This document shows, one piece after another, positions 16,528 through 24,651 of a DNA stretch of 35,301 bases. The stretch is taken from positions 1 through 35,301 of the forward strand of contig JAEYXX010000118.1 in NCBI GenBank assembly GCA_023431055.1. Direction: 5' to 3'. Made by a program: the position numbers and the translations under genes. Source of the DNA: Pseudomonadota bacterium. Lineage in GTDB: Bacteria > Pseudomonadota > Gammaproteobacteria > Pseudomonadales > Pseudomonadaceae. The notes under the pieces are model-generated. The model had not been told where the DNA came from, did not search any database, and worked only from the letters and a program-made list of their open reading frames with translations. How positions within the stretch are numbered: position 1 is the stretch's first letter; every line of letters starts with the position of its first letter.

Positions 16528-17859
16528 GTGCATAACAACAATAACGGCTATCCCTCCAGTGCCCGCGCCTGGGTCACTGTCGCCATCCTGATGGTCGCCT
16601 ACGTGCTGTCGTTCGTCGATCGGCAGATTCTCAACCTGCTGGTCGAGCCCATCCGCCGCGACCTGCTGATCAGCGACACGCAGATGAGCCTGCTGATGGG
16701 GCTGTCCTTCGCGCTGTTCTATACCGTGTGCGGTATTCCGCTGGGGCGTGTGGCCGACACCCGTAGCCGGCGCGGGCTGATCGCCGTGGGCATCCTGTTC
16801 TGGAGCGCCGCCACCGCCGCCTGTGGCATGGCCAAGATGTACTGGCAGTTTCTGCTCTGCCGCATTGGCGTGGGTGTGGGCGAGGCCGCGTTGTCGCCGG
16901 CGGCCTATTCGCTGATCGCCGACAGCTTTCCCGCCGAGCGTCGAGCCACGGCGATCAGCGTCTACTCCATGGGCGTCTACCTGGGCTCGGGGCTGGCCTT
17001 CCTGGTCGGTGGCCTGGTCATCCAGTTCGCCTCGGCGCAGGGCGACGTGACCCTGCCGGTGCTGGGTGAAGTGCGTCCCTGGCAGCTGATCTTCCTCATT
17101 CTCGGTGTGGCCGGCGTGCTCTTCACCCTGCTGATGCTGGCGGTCAAGGAGCCCGCGCGCCGCGGCGCCGGTGCCGGCGTGGCGGTGCCGCTCAGCGAAG
17201 TGGGGCGCTATATCCGCGCCAACCGGCGTACCGTTCTGCTGCACAACTTCGGCTTCGCCGGCCTGGCCTTCGCCGGCTACGGCAGCGCGGCCTGGGTACC
17301 GACCTTCTACATTCGCACCTACGGCTGGGACGCCGGCCAGGTGGGTATCGTCTACGGCAGCATCGTTGCGGTGTTCGGGTGCCTGGGCATCGTCTTCGGT
17401 GGACGTCTGGCGGACTGGATGGCCAAGCGCGGACGCAGCGATGCCAACATGCGCGTCGGCCTCTATTCGGCCCTGGGGGCCTTGCCGATGGTGACGCTGT
17501 TCCCACTGATGGACACCGCATTCTGGGCCAGCCTGCTGATGGCGCCGACGGTGTTCTGCCTGAGTATGCCGTTCGGCGTGGCGCCAGCAGCGATCCAGGA
17601 AATCATGCCCAACTCGATGCGCGGTCAGGCTTCGGCCATCTACCTGTTCGTCATCACTCTGATCGGCCTGGGAGTAGGGCCGACCGCCGTGGCCCTGGTC
17701 ACCGACTTCGTCTTTGCCGATGACGCGGCGCTGCGCTATTCGCTGCTGATCGTCACCACCCTGGCGGTACTGATGTCGATCATCCTGCTGGCCAAGAGCC
17801 TCAAGCCTTATCGTGAGAGCGTGACGCGACTGGAGCAATGGGCTGCCAGCCCGGCCTGA
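16528..17859 (+). CDS. Spinster-like major facilitator transporter
   Basis: A 443-residue MFS protein with about 12 membrane helices. I place the start at GTG 16528, with GAGGAG 7 bp upstream. An ATG reading from 16462 would begin inside the repeat element and add an unlikely hydrophilic leader. The first helix ends YVLSFVDRQILNLLVEP, and the loop 2-3 motif GRVADTRSRRGLIAVGI matches the MFS A motif. The RIGVGVGEAALSPAAYSLIADSFP stretch is typical of the Spinster group (sphingolipid or organic-acid-like substrates). The substrate cannot be read from the sequence. Confidence 0.9.
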   Translation: MHNNNNGYPSSARAWVTVAILMVAYVLSFVDRQILNLLVEPIRRDLLISDTQMSLLMGLSFALFYTVCGIPLGRVADTRSRRGLIAVGILFWSAATAACGMAKMYWQFLLCRIGVGVGEAALSPAAYSLIADSFPAERRATAISVYSMGVYLGSGLAFLVGGLVIQFASAQGDVTLPVLGEVRPWQLIFLILGVAGVLFTLLMLAVKEPARRGAGAGVAVPLSEVGRYIRANRRTVLLHNFGFAGLAFAGYGSAAWVPTFYIRTYGWDAGQVGIVYGSIVAVFGCLGIVFGGRLADWMAKRGRSDANMRVGLYSALGALPMVTLFPLMDTAFWASLLMAPTVFCLSMPFGVAPAAIQEIMPNSMRGQASAIYLFVITLIGLGVGPTAVALVTDFVFADDAALRYSLLIVTTLAVLMSIILLAKSLKPYRESVTRLEQWAASPA

Positions 17860-17877
17860 GCCTGCGCGTTTTTCCGC

Positions 17878-17900
17878 CGTGCCGGGCGTTGTTCGGCACG
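17878..17900 (+). terminator. Hairpin downstream of the MFS gene
   Basis: CGTGCCG pairs with CGGCACG across a 9-base loop, 19 bp after the stop, followed by CTTTAT. A short T-rich run makes this a moderate terminator candidate. Confidence 0.5.
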
Positions 17901-18002
17901 CTTTATGCGCTAGCGCACGGGCAGCATGGAATTTTTGCGCTTTACTGAGGTTCTGAGTGTTGCGCGCGTCACTGGGGCGCGTGCCAGCCAGGGAACTTCC
18001 GT

Positions 18003-18776
18003 ATGGGAGCTAGGCCAGCGTCTGCCACACGGGGCAGGGCATTCAAAGACTCGGTAAATCTTCGACGGTTACTGCTGCCGGGGCTGGCTGCGCTCTTTTT
18101 GCTGGGCGGCTGCACCGGCCGTCTGGACAACGACTCCATCGTCCACACGCGCAGCCCGCTCAAGCCCTCGGAAGTGCTGCAAACCGATGTCGACCGCATG
18201 GCGACCCTGGCCATGCGCAACAACCTCAACAGCCTGTATCGGCTGATGAACAAGCTGTATCAGCGCAACCCTCGCGAGTGGCGCAAGAGTTCCATGCCCG
18301 ACGCCGCAGCGGCCGAGCGCGCCATCCAGTACGCCATCGAACACAATCAGGACTGGCCGACGCTGGGTGGTCGGCGCGATATCGCGGCGCTGGATTACTC
18401 GCTGAGCCCAGCCTTCCAGGGCGACCGCGTGGCTGCCTTCACCTACGCCATCGGTAGCATGCTGGTCACCGCGCATGGCGGCCGCACCGAGTTCTACCTG
18501 ACCGACAGCTTCAATGCGCAATTCATTCACAATGCTGCGCGCAACCTGGAGAAAGCTGGCTGGATGTTGTCCCAGCGGCGTGACGCCACGGGGCAGCCGC
18601 TGCTGCTGTCCAACGAATTCTCCGAGCAGGGCGCCAACCTCAGCTACGCGGTGGAGTTCGGCAAGATGGTTGCGCGCCTCGATCTACTCACGCACGTGCT
18701 CGAAGAGCGCTACCGGCGCATGGGCGCCAACTACGCGCAGAGCCTGTTCCTGCTGAACTTCCTGCCGGTGCAGTGA
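18003..18776 (+). CDS. Putative lipoprotein of unknown function
   Basis: A 257-residue protein. A positively charged n-region is followed by the hydrophobic stretch LLLPGLAALFLLGGC with a lipobox (LGGC, Cys37), so it should be a lipoprotein. The start at 18003 gives a long n-region, and no better ATG/GTG lies between it and the hydrophobic core. The mature part is mostly helical (RMATLAMRNNLNSLYRLMNKLYQRNPREWRKS, later a FGKMVARLDLLTHVLEERYRRMG helix) with no domain I can name. It is probably an independent unit, since a hairpin precedes it and a strong hairpin follows. Confidence 0.82.
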   Translation: MGARPASATRGRAFKDSVNLRRLLLPGLAALFLLGGCTGRLDNDSIVHTRSPLKPSEVLQTDVDRMATLAMRNNLNSLYRLMNKLYQRNPREWRKSSMPDAAAAERAIQYAIEHNQDWPTLGGRRDIAALDYSLSPAFQGDRVAAFTYAIGSMLVTAHGGRTEFYLTDSFNAQFIHNAARNLEKAGWMLSQRRDATGQPLLLSNEFSEQGANLSYAVEFGKMVARLDLLTHVLEERYRRMGANYAQSLFLLNFLPVQ

Positions 18777-18781
18777 GCAGG

Positions 18782-18804
18782 CCGCCGCCCGTTGCGGGCG
18801 GCGG
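18782..18804. terminator. Strong bidirectional hairpin between convergent genes
   Basis: CCGCCGCCCG and CGGGCGGCGG pair perfectly (10 bp) around TTG. It sits between the lipoprotein stop and the end of the convergent PhnA-like gene. There is no T-run, but the position supports a shared terminator. Confidence 0.6.
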
Positions 18805-18811
18805 AGGGGCG

Positions 18812-19153
18812 TCAGACCTTGCGCACGAACTCCGACTTGAGCTTCATCGCGCCGATGCCGTCGATCTTGCAGTCGATGTCGTGATCGCCGTCGACCAGGC
18901 GAATGTTCTTCACCTTGGTACCGACCTTGACCACCAGCGAGGAGCCCTTGACCTTGAGGTCCTTGATCACGGTGATGGTGTCGCCGTCCTGCAGCTGGTT
19001 GCCGACCGAGTCCTTGATCACGCGCGCGTCGTCACTGGCATCGGCATTTTCGCCAGCTTTCCATTCATGGGCGCATTCGGGGCAGATCAGCTGATCGCCG
19101 TCTTCGTAGGTGTATTCGGAGTTGCATTTGGGGCACGGCGGCAGAGCGGTCAA
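18812..19153 (-). CDS. yjdM: PhnA/YjdM-family zinc-ribbon protein
   Basis: A 113-residue protein, full length for the family. The N-terminal zinc ribbon is CPKC at 7-10 and CPEC at 24-27. The C-terminal PhnA domain carries [28 protein letters not shown] and [27 protein letters not shown]. It was named for E. coli phosphonate growth but is not a phosphonoacetate hydrolase as far as known, and its function remains unclear. There are no phn genes around it. The region upstream (19154-19414) contains AT-rich sequence with no recognised gene. Confidence 0.93.
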   Translation of the reverse strand: MTALPPCPKCNSEYTYEDGDQLICPECAHEWKAGENADASDDARVIKDSVGNQLQDGDTITVIKDLKVKGSSLVVKVGTKVKNIRLVDGDHDIDCKIDGIGAMKLKSEFVRKV

Positions 19154-19414
19154 GGGGCGTCCTCGGGGAGCTGATGAGAAAGCCGCAGATTATATAGGGT
19201 TTTATGGCCGGACGCCGCTCTAGGACGAGGCGCGCTTGATGGGGGTGTTTTAAATATTGGACTTTTCGCCTCTGATGCATTTGCCAGCAAAGTTCGTTAG
19301 GCGCCTTATGAAGGGCGATATACGGATGTTGGGGAAAAACGCTGTCAGAAAAATCTGAGCGGATTTGTTTGACATATTTTACGGCTCGGGCAGACTGGCT
19401 GCAGATTCCGTTGC
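19154..19414. other. Intergenic region between divergent yjdM and amidotransferase genes
   Basis: Non-coding, with AT-rich stretches at 19185-19260 and 19345-19385, and probably both promoters. A TTGACA hexamer at 19369-19374 on the plus strand could be a -35 for the amidotransferase leader, but no good -10 lies 16-18 bp downstream. Nothing else was recognised. Confidence 0.35.
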
Positions 19415-19605
19415 CGAACCGGGTAATGGGCAGCGTCGCTGCAGCCCCTCTCTGGATGGAGCTGACCCGGTTCGAGCCGCCGTCGGAAGGCGACACGCTG
19501 GCTCAGGAAGAGCATGGGTGCACGGGGTTAGCCAAACAGGCCATCCGTGTCGGCAGAGCCTCTGCTGTACACCGGTCTGCACAGCAACGACAGGCCCGGC
19601 CTGTC
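19415..19605 (+). promoter_or_regulatory. Structured leader of the glutamine amidotransferase gene
   Basis: Several inverted repeats cluster here. CGAACCGGGT (19415-19424) pairs perfectly with ACCCGGTTCG (19465-19474). GTCG/CGAC closes a small hairpin around GAAGG near 19484-19496. GACAGGCC/GGCCTGTC (19589-19605) pairs around one base, ending 2 bp before the AAGG ribosome site. This looks like an RNA-level control region (terminator or ribosome-site masking). It does not match a riboswitch class I can name. Confidence 0.4.
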
Positions 19606-19617
19606 CCAAGGTGACGT

Positions 19618-20412
19618 ATGTCCGAGAACAAGATCCGCAACACTTCCCGCAAGCCCGTCGTGCTGATGTCCATGGGCGCTCAAGAGCGCAAGGGCCACGA
19701 CTACCAAGTAATGACTCACAAATACATCCAGCCTCTGGTCGAGTTCTCCGGTTGTGTGCCGGTGCTGGTGCCCACCTGCTGCGGTATCGATGACCTCGAG
19801 CAGTATCTGGACATGGCCGATGGCGTTTACCTGACCGGGGCCGGCAGCAATATCGACCCCGCGTTGTACGGGCAGGAGAACGAAACGCCGAACAAGGGCC
19901 AGGATCGTGACCGCGATCTGTTCGACCTGCCGCTGATTCGTGCCGCCATCGCCCGTGGCCTGCCGATTTTCGGCATCTGTCGGGGCATGCAGGAAATCAA
20001 CGTGGCGCTGGGCGGCGACATCTATCAGAAGGTCTACGCCGAGCCCGGCTTCAACGATCATCGCGAAAATCCCGATGACCCGGTCGAGGTGCAGTACGCA
20101 CCCAGCCACAGCGTGCGCCCGGTACCCGGAAGCTGGTTCGCCGAGTTGCTGGGCAAGGATGAGATTCAGGTCAACTCCCTGCATGGCCAGGCCATTCGCA
20201 ACCTGGGCAAGGGGCTGGAGGTTCTGGCTACCGCCGAGGATGGTCTGATCGAGGCTGTGCACGCGCCGAGCCTGTCGCCTTTCCTGTTCGCAGTGCAGTG
20301 GCACCCGGAATGGCAGGCTGCGCTGAACCCTGATTCGGTGAAGATCTTCCAGGCTTTTGGCGACGCCTGTCACCGCCGTGTGGCCGCGCGCAACAGCCGT
20401 CAGGCTGCCTGA
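19618..20412 (+). CDS. Class I glutamine amidotransferase, gamma-glutamyl-GABA hydrolase type
   Basis: A 264-residue peptidase C26 family protein, the PuuD/SpuA type that hydrolyses gamma-glutamyl-linked amines in polyamine breakdown. Catalytic Cys121 lies in FGICRGMQEINVALGG, and His229 and Glu231 lie in AVQWHPEW, a complete triad. The segment LTGAGSNIDPALYG is also typical. AAGG precedes the ATG at a proper distance. No gamma-glutamylpolyamine synthetase gene (puuA/spuI-like) lies nearby, so the exact substrate is not certain. Confidence 0.92.
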   Translation: MSENKIRNTSRKPVVLMSMGAQERKGHDYQVMTHKYIQPLVEFSGCVPVLVPTCCGIDDLEQYLDMADGVYLTGAGSNIDPALYGQENETPNKGQDRDRDLFDLPLIRAAIARGLPIFGICRGMQEINVALGGDIYQKVYAEPGFNDHRENPDDPVEVQYAPSHSVRPVPGSWFAELLGKDEIQVNSLHGQAIRNLGKGLEVLATAEDGLIEAVHAPSLSPFLFAVQWHPEWQAALNPDSVKIFQAFGDACHRRVAARNSRQAA

Positions 20413-20422
20413 CCCCCGCTCT

Positions 20423-20455
20423 GCCGCCGGCCCTTATCAGTAAGGGCCTGGCGGC
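20423..20455. terminator. Bidirectional terminator hairpin overlapping a stop codon
   Basis: GCCGCC-GGCCCTTA and TAAGGGCC-GGCGGC pair around the loop TCAG, with one mismatched position. The TGA stop of the minus-strand lipoprotein (20439-20437) lies in the loop itself. It serves the convergent amidotransferase and LEA-type genes. Confidence 0.65.
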
Positions 20456-20910
20456 TGTGGCCAGTTCAGGGTGCCGCTGTCGCTGAAGCGCCGGGTGCCG
20501 AACAGGCCGTCTGCCAGTTTGCCGCGCAGCCTGTAAGGCACCTCCTGGCCCGGTTGGTAGCCGGCCACGCCCCAGGCTTGGCGCATCACCGAAAACGCGG
20601 AAATGCTCACCGGTACGCTTACCACCGTTTCGCCGAAGCGCGGCACGCTGCCGCTCTGGTCGCTGACGCCACTGGCCAGCGGCTGGCCGTTGACGTCCAG
20701 ATCCAGCGCCATACCGTTGAAGCTCACCGCGCTGTCGTTGGGGTTCTGTACCCGCAGCTTGACCGCGAAACGCACCTCCAGGCCCTGACCGGGCAGGGGT
20801 TCCAGACCGACCAGATCGACCCGCAGTGGATCACGATTGCCCAGGCTGGCACAGGCGCTGAGGCCAGTGGCGAGCAGGCTGACAAGGCAAAGACGGAGCA
20901 GGCGGGGCAT
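20437..20910 (-). CDS. LEA14-like (LEA type 2) lipoprotein
   Basis: A 157-residue protein with a short signal and lipobox LSAC (Cys20), so probably membrane-anchored. The mature part is a single immunoglobulin-like LEA type 2/WHy domain: VDLVGLEPLPGQGLEVRFAVKLRVQNPNDSAVSFNGMALDLDVNGQPLASGVSD, with the NPN motif of the family. Related Pseudomonas proteins are uncharacterised, and a stress role is assumed by analogy only. Confidence 0.88.
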   Translation of the reverse strand: MPRLLRLCLVSLLATGLSACASLGNRDPLRVDLVGLEPLPGQGLEVRFAVKLRVQNPNDSAVSFNGMALDLDVNGQPLASGVSDQSGSVPRFGETVVSVPVSISAFSVMRQAWGVAGYQPGQEVPYRLRGKLADGLFGTRRFSDSGTLNWPQPPGPY

Positions 20911-20964
20911 GGCGATCTTCCCTGGATTTTGTGGGCTCAGGATAGAAGACCGCTGCGCGCGTCA

Positions 20965-21810
20965 TTAGCTCCCGGCCCGTTGCCGGCTGCCCAGTACCAG
21001 CGCGATCCCGCCGAGTACGGCAACGGCGCTGAGCAGCAGACGCAGGCTCAGCGCTTCGCCCAGTAGCAGGCTGCCGCCGAGTGCGGCGAGAATCGGCACG
21101 CTCAATTGCACAGTGGCCGCCTGGCTGGCGCGCAGGCCGGGTAGGGCGCTGTACCAGATGGCGTAACCGATGCCCGAGGTCAGAGCGCCGGACAGCAGTG
21201 CGTAGAACAGGCCAGGGCCGTCCCAGTCGAGCTGCGCCAATAGCAGCGCCGCCAGCAGCAACGCCAGCGGCGTTGCGCGCATGAAATTGCCGGCGGTTAC
21301 TGCCAGCGGATCACCCTGGCCGCGGCCAAGCAGGGAGTATGCACCCCAGGCGATACCGGCCAGTAGCATCAGCAGTGCGGCCACAAGCGGTGGTGCGCTG
21401 GCGCCCGGTAGCAGCAGTGCCAGCAGGCCAGCGGTGGCCAGTGCTGTACCGAGGCTGGCGGCCAGACCCATGCGTTCGCCGCGCAGCCAACCCCAGAACA
21501 GCATGCTCAGCTGCACCGCGCCGAACAGCAGCAGGGCGCCGGCACCGGTATCCAGTTGCAGGTAGGCGAAGGAAAAGGTAGCCGCATAGGTGAACAGCGC
21601 CAGGGCGCCAGGCCAGTTGCCGGCCATCGGCTGCCTGCCTTGGCGCAGTTTCAGCAACAGCCACAGGGTCACCGCGCCGCAGAACAGGCGAATGGCGGTG
21701 AAGCTGGCCGCGTCGATTTCGGTTTCACGCAGTGCCAGGCGGCACAGCAGCGAGTTGCCGGCGAAAGCCAGCATGGCGAGGCAGGTGAGCAGCAGGATAC
21801 GCGCAGGCAT
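20965..21810 (-). CDS. EamA-family (DMT superfamily) transporter
   Basis: A 281-residue protein with ten hydrophobic segments and the two-fold EamA repeat (about 5-130 and 140-275). It begins MPARILLLTCLAMLAFAGNSLLCRLAL. The C-terminal half has GALTSGIGYAIWYSALPGL and the conserved LGGSLLLGEALSLRLLLSAVAVLGGIALVL ending. The start at 21810 gives the usual N-terminus. An upstream extension to 21876 adds a hydrophilic leader and is rejected. Probably a metabolite exporter of unknown substrate. Confidence 0.9.
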   Translation of the reverse strand: MPARILLLTCLAMLAFAGNSLLCRLALRETEIDAASFTAIRLFCGAVTLWLLLKLRQGRQPMAGNWPGALALFTYAATFSFAYLQLDTGAGALLLFGAVQLSMLFWGWLRGERMGLAASLGTALATAGLLALLLPGASAPPLVAALLMLLAGIAWGAYSLLGRGQGDPLAVTAGNFMRATPLALLLAALLLAQLDWDGPGLFYALLSGALTSGIGYAIWYSALPGLRASQAATVQLSVPILAALGGSLLLGEALSLRLLLSAVAVLGGIALVLGSRQRAGS

Positions 21811-21882
21811 CGTCCATCCTTGGGTGAAGGTCTGGTGATGCCTTGCAGCTAAACATGCCCGGCCGATGCAGGGCATTGGCAG

Positions 21883-21906
21883 AAGGTCGCAAGTCGCTGC
21901 GACCTT
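21883..21906. terminator. Hairpin downstream of the Tsx-like gene
   Basis: AAGGTCGCA and TGCGACCTT pair perfectly (9 bp) around AGTCGC, 25 bp past the Tsx-like stop on the minus strand and upstream of the EamA gene. Confidence 0.6.
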
Positions 21907-21931
21907 GGCCGTTCACGCATGCGCGCGGCGA

Positions 21932-22735
21932 TCAGAAATGCGCCTTGACCAGCAGGCTGGCGGTGTTCTGGTCGGTCGGGCCAACGAATTGGCTGACGTC
22001 GCCGCCGTCCTTGATGCCGTACTTGTTCTTCCAGTAGTCGTACTCGATACCGACGTACAGCTGTTTCTCGCCCCACTTCAGCGCTTTGCCCAGGTCGTAC
22101 TTGATCTGCGGGTTGAAGTGCAGGTTGGCGTGGTAGTCGCCACGGCTGTTGCTGTCGTTGTCTACCACCCAGTCCATGAAGCCATCGATGAGGATGTCCG
22201 ATTCGCCCACCGGAATGGTGTAGCTCCACACCGGAGTGATCTGCCAGACATTCTTGCCTGGGCGGCTGCCGTCCGGCTTGCGCAGGTAGGTGTTGAGCTG
22301 GAAGTAGTCGAAACCGGGGATGTCCAGGTCGAACGCCGGGCCGAGCAGGTAGGCATCGACGTCCTTCTCGCCGAATTCGTAGGTGAAGGCCAGCAGTACG
22401 TCCTTGATCGGTCCGAAGGACAGGTCGGCACCACTGATCTTGCCGAACGACAGGCGTGGGCTGAATTCCCCGTAGTAGGTGTGGCCGTCGCCGTTACCGT
22501 TACGTCCGTCGCCGTTGAACTTGATCAGATCGGTAAAGAAGAACAGGTCACCGAAGCTCCAACCGCTGGCGTGCTCGAAGGTAATGGTCTGCTGGATTTC
22601 CGGGTCGATCTTGTAGTCGTGGCCATAGAGGTAGGTCAGGCTGTTGTTCTGCCAGTGCAGCAGATCACCGGCCATTGCCTGGCCGCCGGCCAGCAGAGCG
22701 CTGGCGAGCACCAGCGAAGGAAGGGTGCGGTTCAT
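21932..22735 (-). CDS. Tsx-like nucleoside-specific outer membrane channel
   Basis: A 267-residue outer membrane protein. The signal peptide MNRTLPSLVLASALLAGGQAMA is followed by GDLLHWQNNSLTYLYGHDYK, a typical Tsx/OmpK start. The rest alternates short amphipathic strands and polar turns (12-strand barrel expected) and ends with a terminal Phe (LLVKAHF), the BAM recognition signal. Family members admit nucleosides or serve as phage and colicin receptors. No nucleoside-transport genes are adjacent, so specificity is by homology only. Confidence 0.9.
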   Translation of the reverse strand: MNRTLPSLVLASALLAGGQAMAGDLLHWQNNSLTYLYGHDYKIDPEIQQTITFEHASGWSFGDLFFFTDLIKFNGDGRNGNGDGHTYYGEFSPRLSFGKISGADLSFGPIKDVLLAFTYEFGEKDVDAYLLGPAFDLDIPGFDYFQLNTYLRKPDGSRPGKNVWQITPVWSYTIPVGESDILIDGFMDWVVDNDSNSRGDYHANLHFNPQIKYDLGKALKWGEKQLYVGIEYDYWKNKYGIKDGGDVSQFVGPTDQNTASLLVKAHF

Positions 22736-23000
22736 GGAAGCTCCTGGTGGTTAAGACGTGTCGTTATGGTTGTTAAACCTGTCCGTCTGGTCAGGCTGGT
22801 GCTGCCAGAGCAAAAACGGCGCCAATTCTGGTGAATGCTGATATCCGTTGCAATTCAATTGGGTACGCAGATTTTTTGGGTGCTTTGGACCGGCTTTTCT
22901 GCACCGTTTTCTGACCGAGAGGACAAAAACAGCCATAACTTGGTGCGCAACCGTTTGGCGGATATCGCTCCGCGCCTCTGCAGGTGTGCTGGATTATCTT
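22736..23000. other. Intergenic region between divergent Tsx-like and SDR genes
   Basis: Non-coding. It should hold the Tsx-like promoter near its left end. Apart from AT-rich stretches I saw no recognisable operator, gene or RNA. Confidence 0.35.
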
Positions 23001-23050
23001 GATTATGGTCGTAATATAACAATTGAATTATGGCTGTAATCTAATTGTTG
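23001..23050 (+). promoter_or_regulatory. Two adjacent near-identical 25-bp boxes upstream of the SDR gene
   Basis: Units 23001-23025 and 23026-23050 share ATTATGG, GTAAT, TAA and TTG at the same positions. The second contains ATTATGGCTGTAAT, of form ATTAnnGCnnTAAT, a near dyad typical of TetR operators. The boxes end 38 bp before the SDR start. The TetR gene beyond the SDR is the obvious candidate to bind them. Confidence 0.55.
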
Positions 23051-23088
23051 AGAGGATGCTCTCTCACTCATCCCCCAGGAGACTCACC

Positions 23089-23883
23089 ATGAATGCCCAA
23101 GCCACCCTCGGAACTGTTCTGATCACAGGCGCCTCGACCGGTATCGGTGCGACCTATGCCGACCGCCTGGCTCAGCGCAGTCACGACCTGCTGCTGGTGG
23201 CACGCGATGCCCTGCGTCTCAACGCCTTGGCCGAGCGCCTGGGTGCCGAGTACGGCGTTGCGGTCGAGGTAATGCCCGCCGATCTGACCAACAAGGCCGA
23301 CGTGCTCAAGGTGGAGCGGCGCCTGCGCGAGGACTCCTCCATCACCCTGTTGGTCAACAATGCCGGCGTTGCCATGAACGGCACGCTGGCGGCGGCCGAT
23401 CTGGAACAGGCCGAGGCGATGATCCAGCTCAACGTAGTGACGCTGACTCGCCTGGCTGCAGCTGCGGCAGCCAGTTTTTCCGCGGCCGGGCGCGGCGGCA
23501 TCATCAACCTCGGCTCGGTGGTGGCGCTGGCGCCCGAGATGTTCAACGCCGTATACAGTGCGACCAAGGCCTATGTGCTGAGCCTGACCCAAACGCTGGC
23601 TGGCGAGCTGCGCGAAAGCGGGGTGCAGCTGCAGGCGGTGATGCCAGGCGTGACCCGCACCGAGATCTGGGAGCGCAGCGGCACCGATGCCTCGGCGCTG
23701 CCGCCATCGATGATCATGGAAGTGGGCGAGATGGTTGATGCGGCGCTGGCCGGCTTCGATCAGAAGGAGCTGGTGACCATTCCGTCGCTGCCTGACGCCG
23801 CCGATTGGGATGCCTTCGTCAAGGCGAGAGCAGCGTTGGGGCCGAATCTGTCGCGCAATCAGGCGGCTGCGCGCTACAAGTGA
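23089..23883 (+). CDS. Short-chain dehydrogenase/reductase under probable TetR control
   Basis: A 264-residue classical SDR. The cofactor loop is ITGASTGIGATYADRLAQ, with VARDALRL (NADP-type Arg) next, then LLVNNAGVAM, and the catalytic Ser/Tyr/Lys in INLGSVVALAPEMFNAVYSATKAYVL. The start is the ATG at 23089 behind AGGAGA. A longer frame from 23023 passes through the operator boxes and is rejected. Substrate is unknown. The pairing with a convergent TetR gene is common for detoxifying or quinone/aldehyde reductases. Confidence 0.92.
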   Translation: MNAQATLGTVLITGASTGIGATYADRLAQRSHDLLLVARDALRLNALAERLGAEYGVAVEVMPADLTNKADVLKVERRLREDSSITLLVNNAGVAMNGTLAAADLEQAEAMIQLNVVTLTRLAAAAAASFSAAGRGGIINLGSVVALAPEMFNAVYSATKAYVLSLTQTLAGELRESGVQLQAVMPGVTRTEIWERSGTDASALPPSMIMEVGEMVDAALAGFDQKELVTIPSLPDAADWDAFVKARAALGPNLSRNQAAARYK

Positions 23884-23891
23884 TGCCAAGC

Positions 23892-23917
23892 GGCGCACCC
23901 GGGCTGCAGGGTGCGCC
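23892..23917. terminator. Bidirectional hairpin between SDR and TetR genes
   Basis: GGCGCACCC and GGGTGCGCC pair perfectly (9 bp) around an 8-base loop, between two convergent stops. Confidence 0.65.
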
Positions 23918-23929
23918 AAGTGGCACGCG

Positions 23930-24496
23930 TTACTGCTTCTGCGCCTTTTCGATCAGCAGGCGTCGAGTCGTTTTCAGCAGGCGGTCGGACAGTTCCGGGT
24001 CCTTGACGCTGCGCGACAGCAGCAGGGCGCCGACCATGGCCGACAGCATCAGCACGCTTTGATCTTCAGCATCGTCGCCTGGCAGGTTGCTTTCGATCAG
24101 GGCCAGGCGGTTACGTACCATGGTGTCGGTGGTGGCACTGGGTTCGCCACGCTGCCCCAGCTCAGCAGACATGGTCGGCAGTGGGCAGCCAGCGCCCGGA
24201 TTGGCGCGGTGGGCACTGGACAGGTACTGGGCGATAAAGCTCGGCAGCGCTGCCCCGGCATCCTTCTCCAATGCCTCGCTGCTGCTGGCCAGCTCCTGCA
24301 CGGCATGCTGCAGGGCGGTTTCCACCAGTTCGTCCTTGGACTTGAAGTGGGCGTAGAAGCCACCGTGCGTCAGGCCCAATGCCTTCATCAGCGGCTGCAG
24401 GCCGGTGGCACCGACGCCGTCGCGGCGAAAGCGCAGAGCCGCTTCCTCGATAATGCGTTGATGAGTCCTGGCCTTGTGGTCTTCCGAATAGCGCAT
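23930..24496 (-). CDS. TetR/AcrR-family transcriptional regulator
   Basis: A 188-residue regulator. The HTH spans about 10-57: HQRIIEEAALRFRRDGVGATGLQPLMKALGLTHGGFYAHFKSKDELV. The C-terminal part includes a GCPLPTMSAEL motif like that of AcrR/NemR-type TetR proteins of the TetR_C family with a conserved Cys (Cys103 region), which in NemR-like proteins senses electrophiles. That role is possible but not shown here. It is convergent with the SDR gene, whose promoter carries two candidate TetR boxes. Confidence 0.9.
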   Translation of the reverse strand: MRYSEDHKARTHQRIIEEAALRFRRDGVGATGLQPLMKALGLTHGGFYAHFKSKDELVETALQHAVQELASSSEALEKDAGAALPSFIAQYLSSAHRANPGAGCPLPTMSAELGQRGEPSATTDTMVRNRLALIESNLPGDDAEDQSVLMLSAMVGALLLSRSVKDPELSDRLLKTTRRLLIEKAQKQ

Positions 24497-24651
24497 GGGC
24501 TTTCCCGTCGTTCAGATGCTGCTCGTCATCTTACACCTGCGTCGCTGTTCTGGCGTGGGGCATTCATGTCGAGAATCAGGCAGGTGGTGGAGGGGATATC
24601 GCGCTGACCCGCTACCCGACCCGTTCCGAGGAAGGCCGCCAGGCAGGGATG

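Noticed and set aside
19369..19391. sigma70 promoter with TTGACA at 19369
   Set aside because: The -35 is perfect but the hexamer 17 bp downstream (AGACTG) is a poor -10, so I did not call a promoter.
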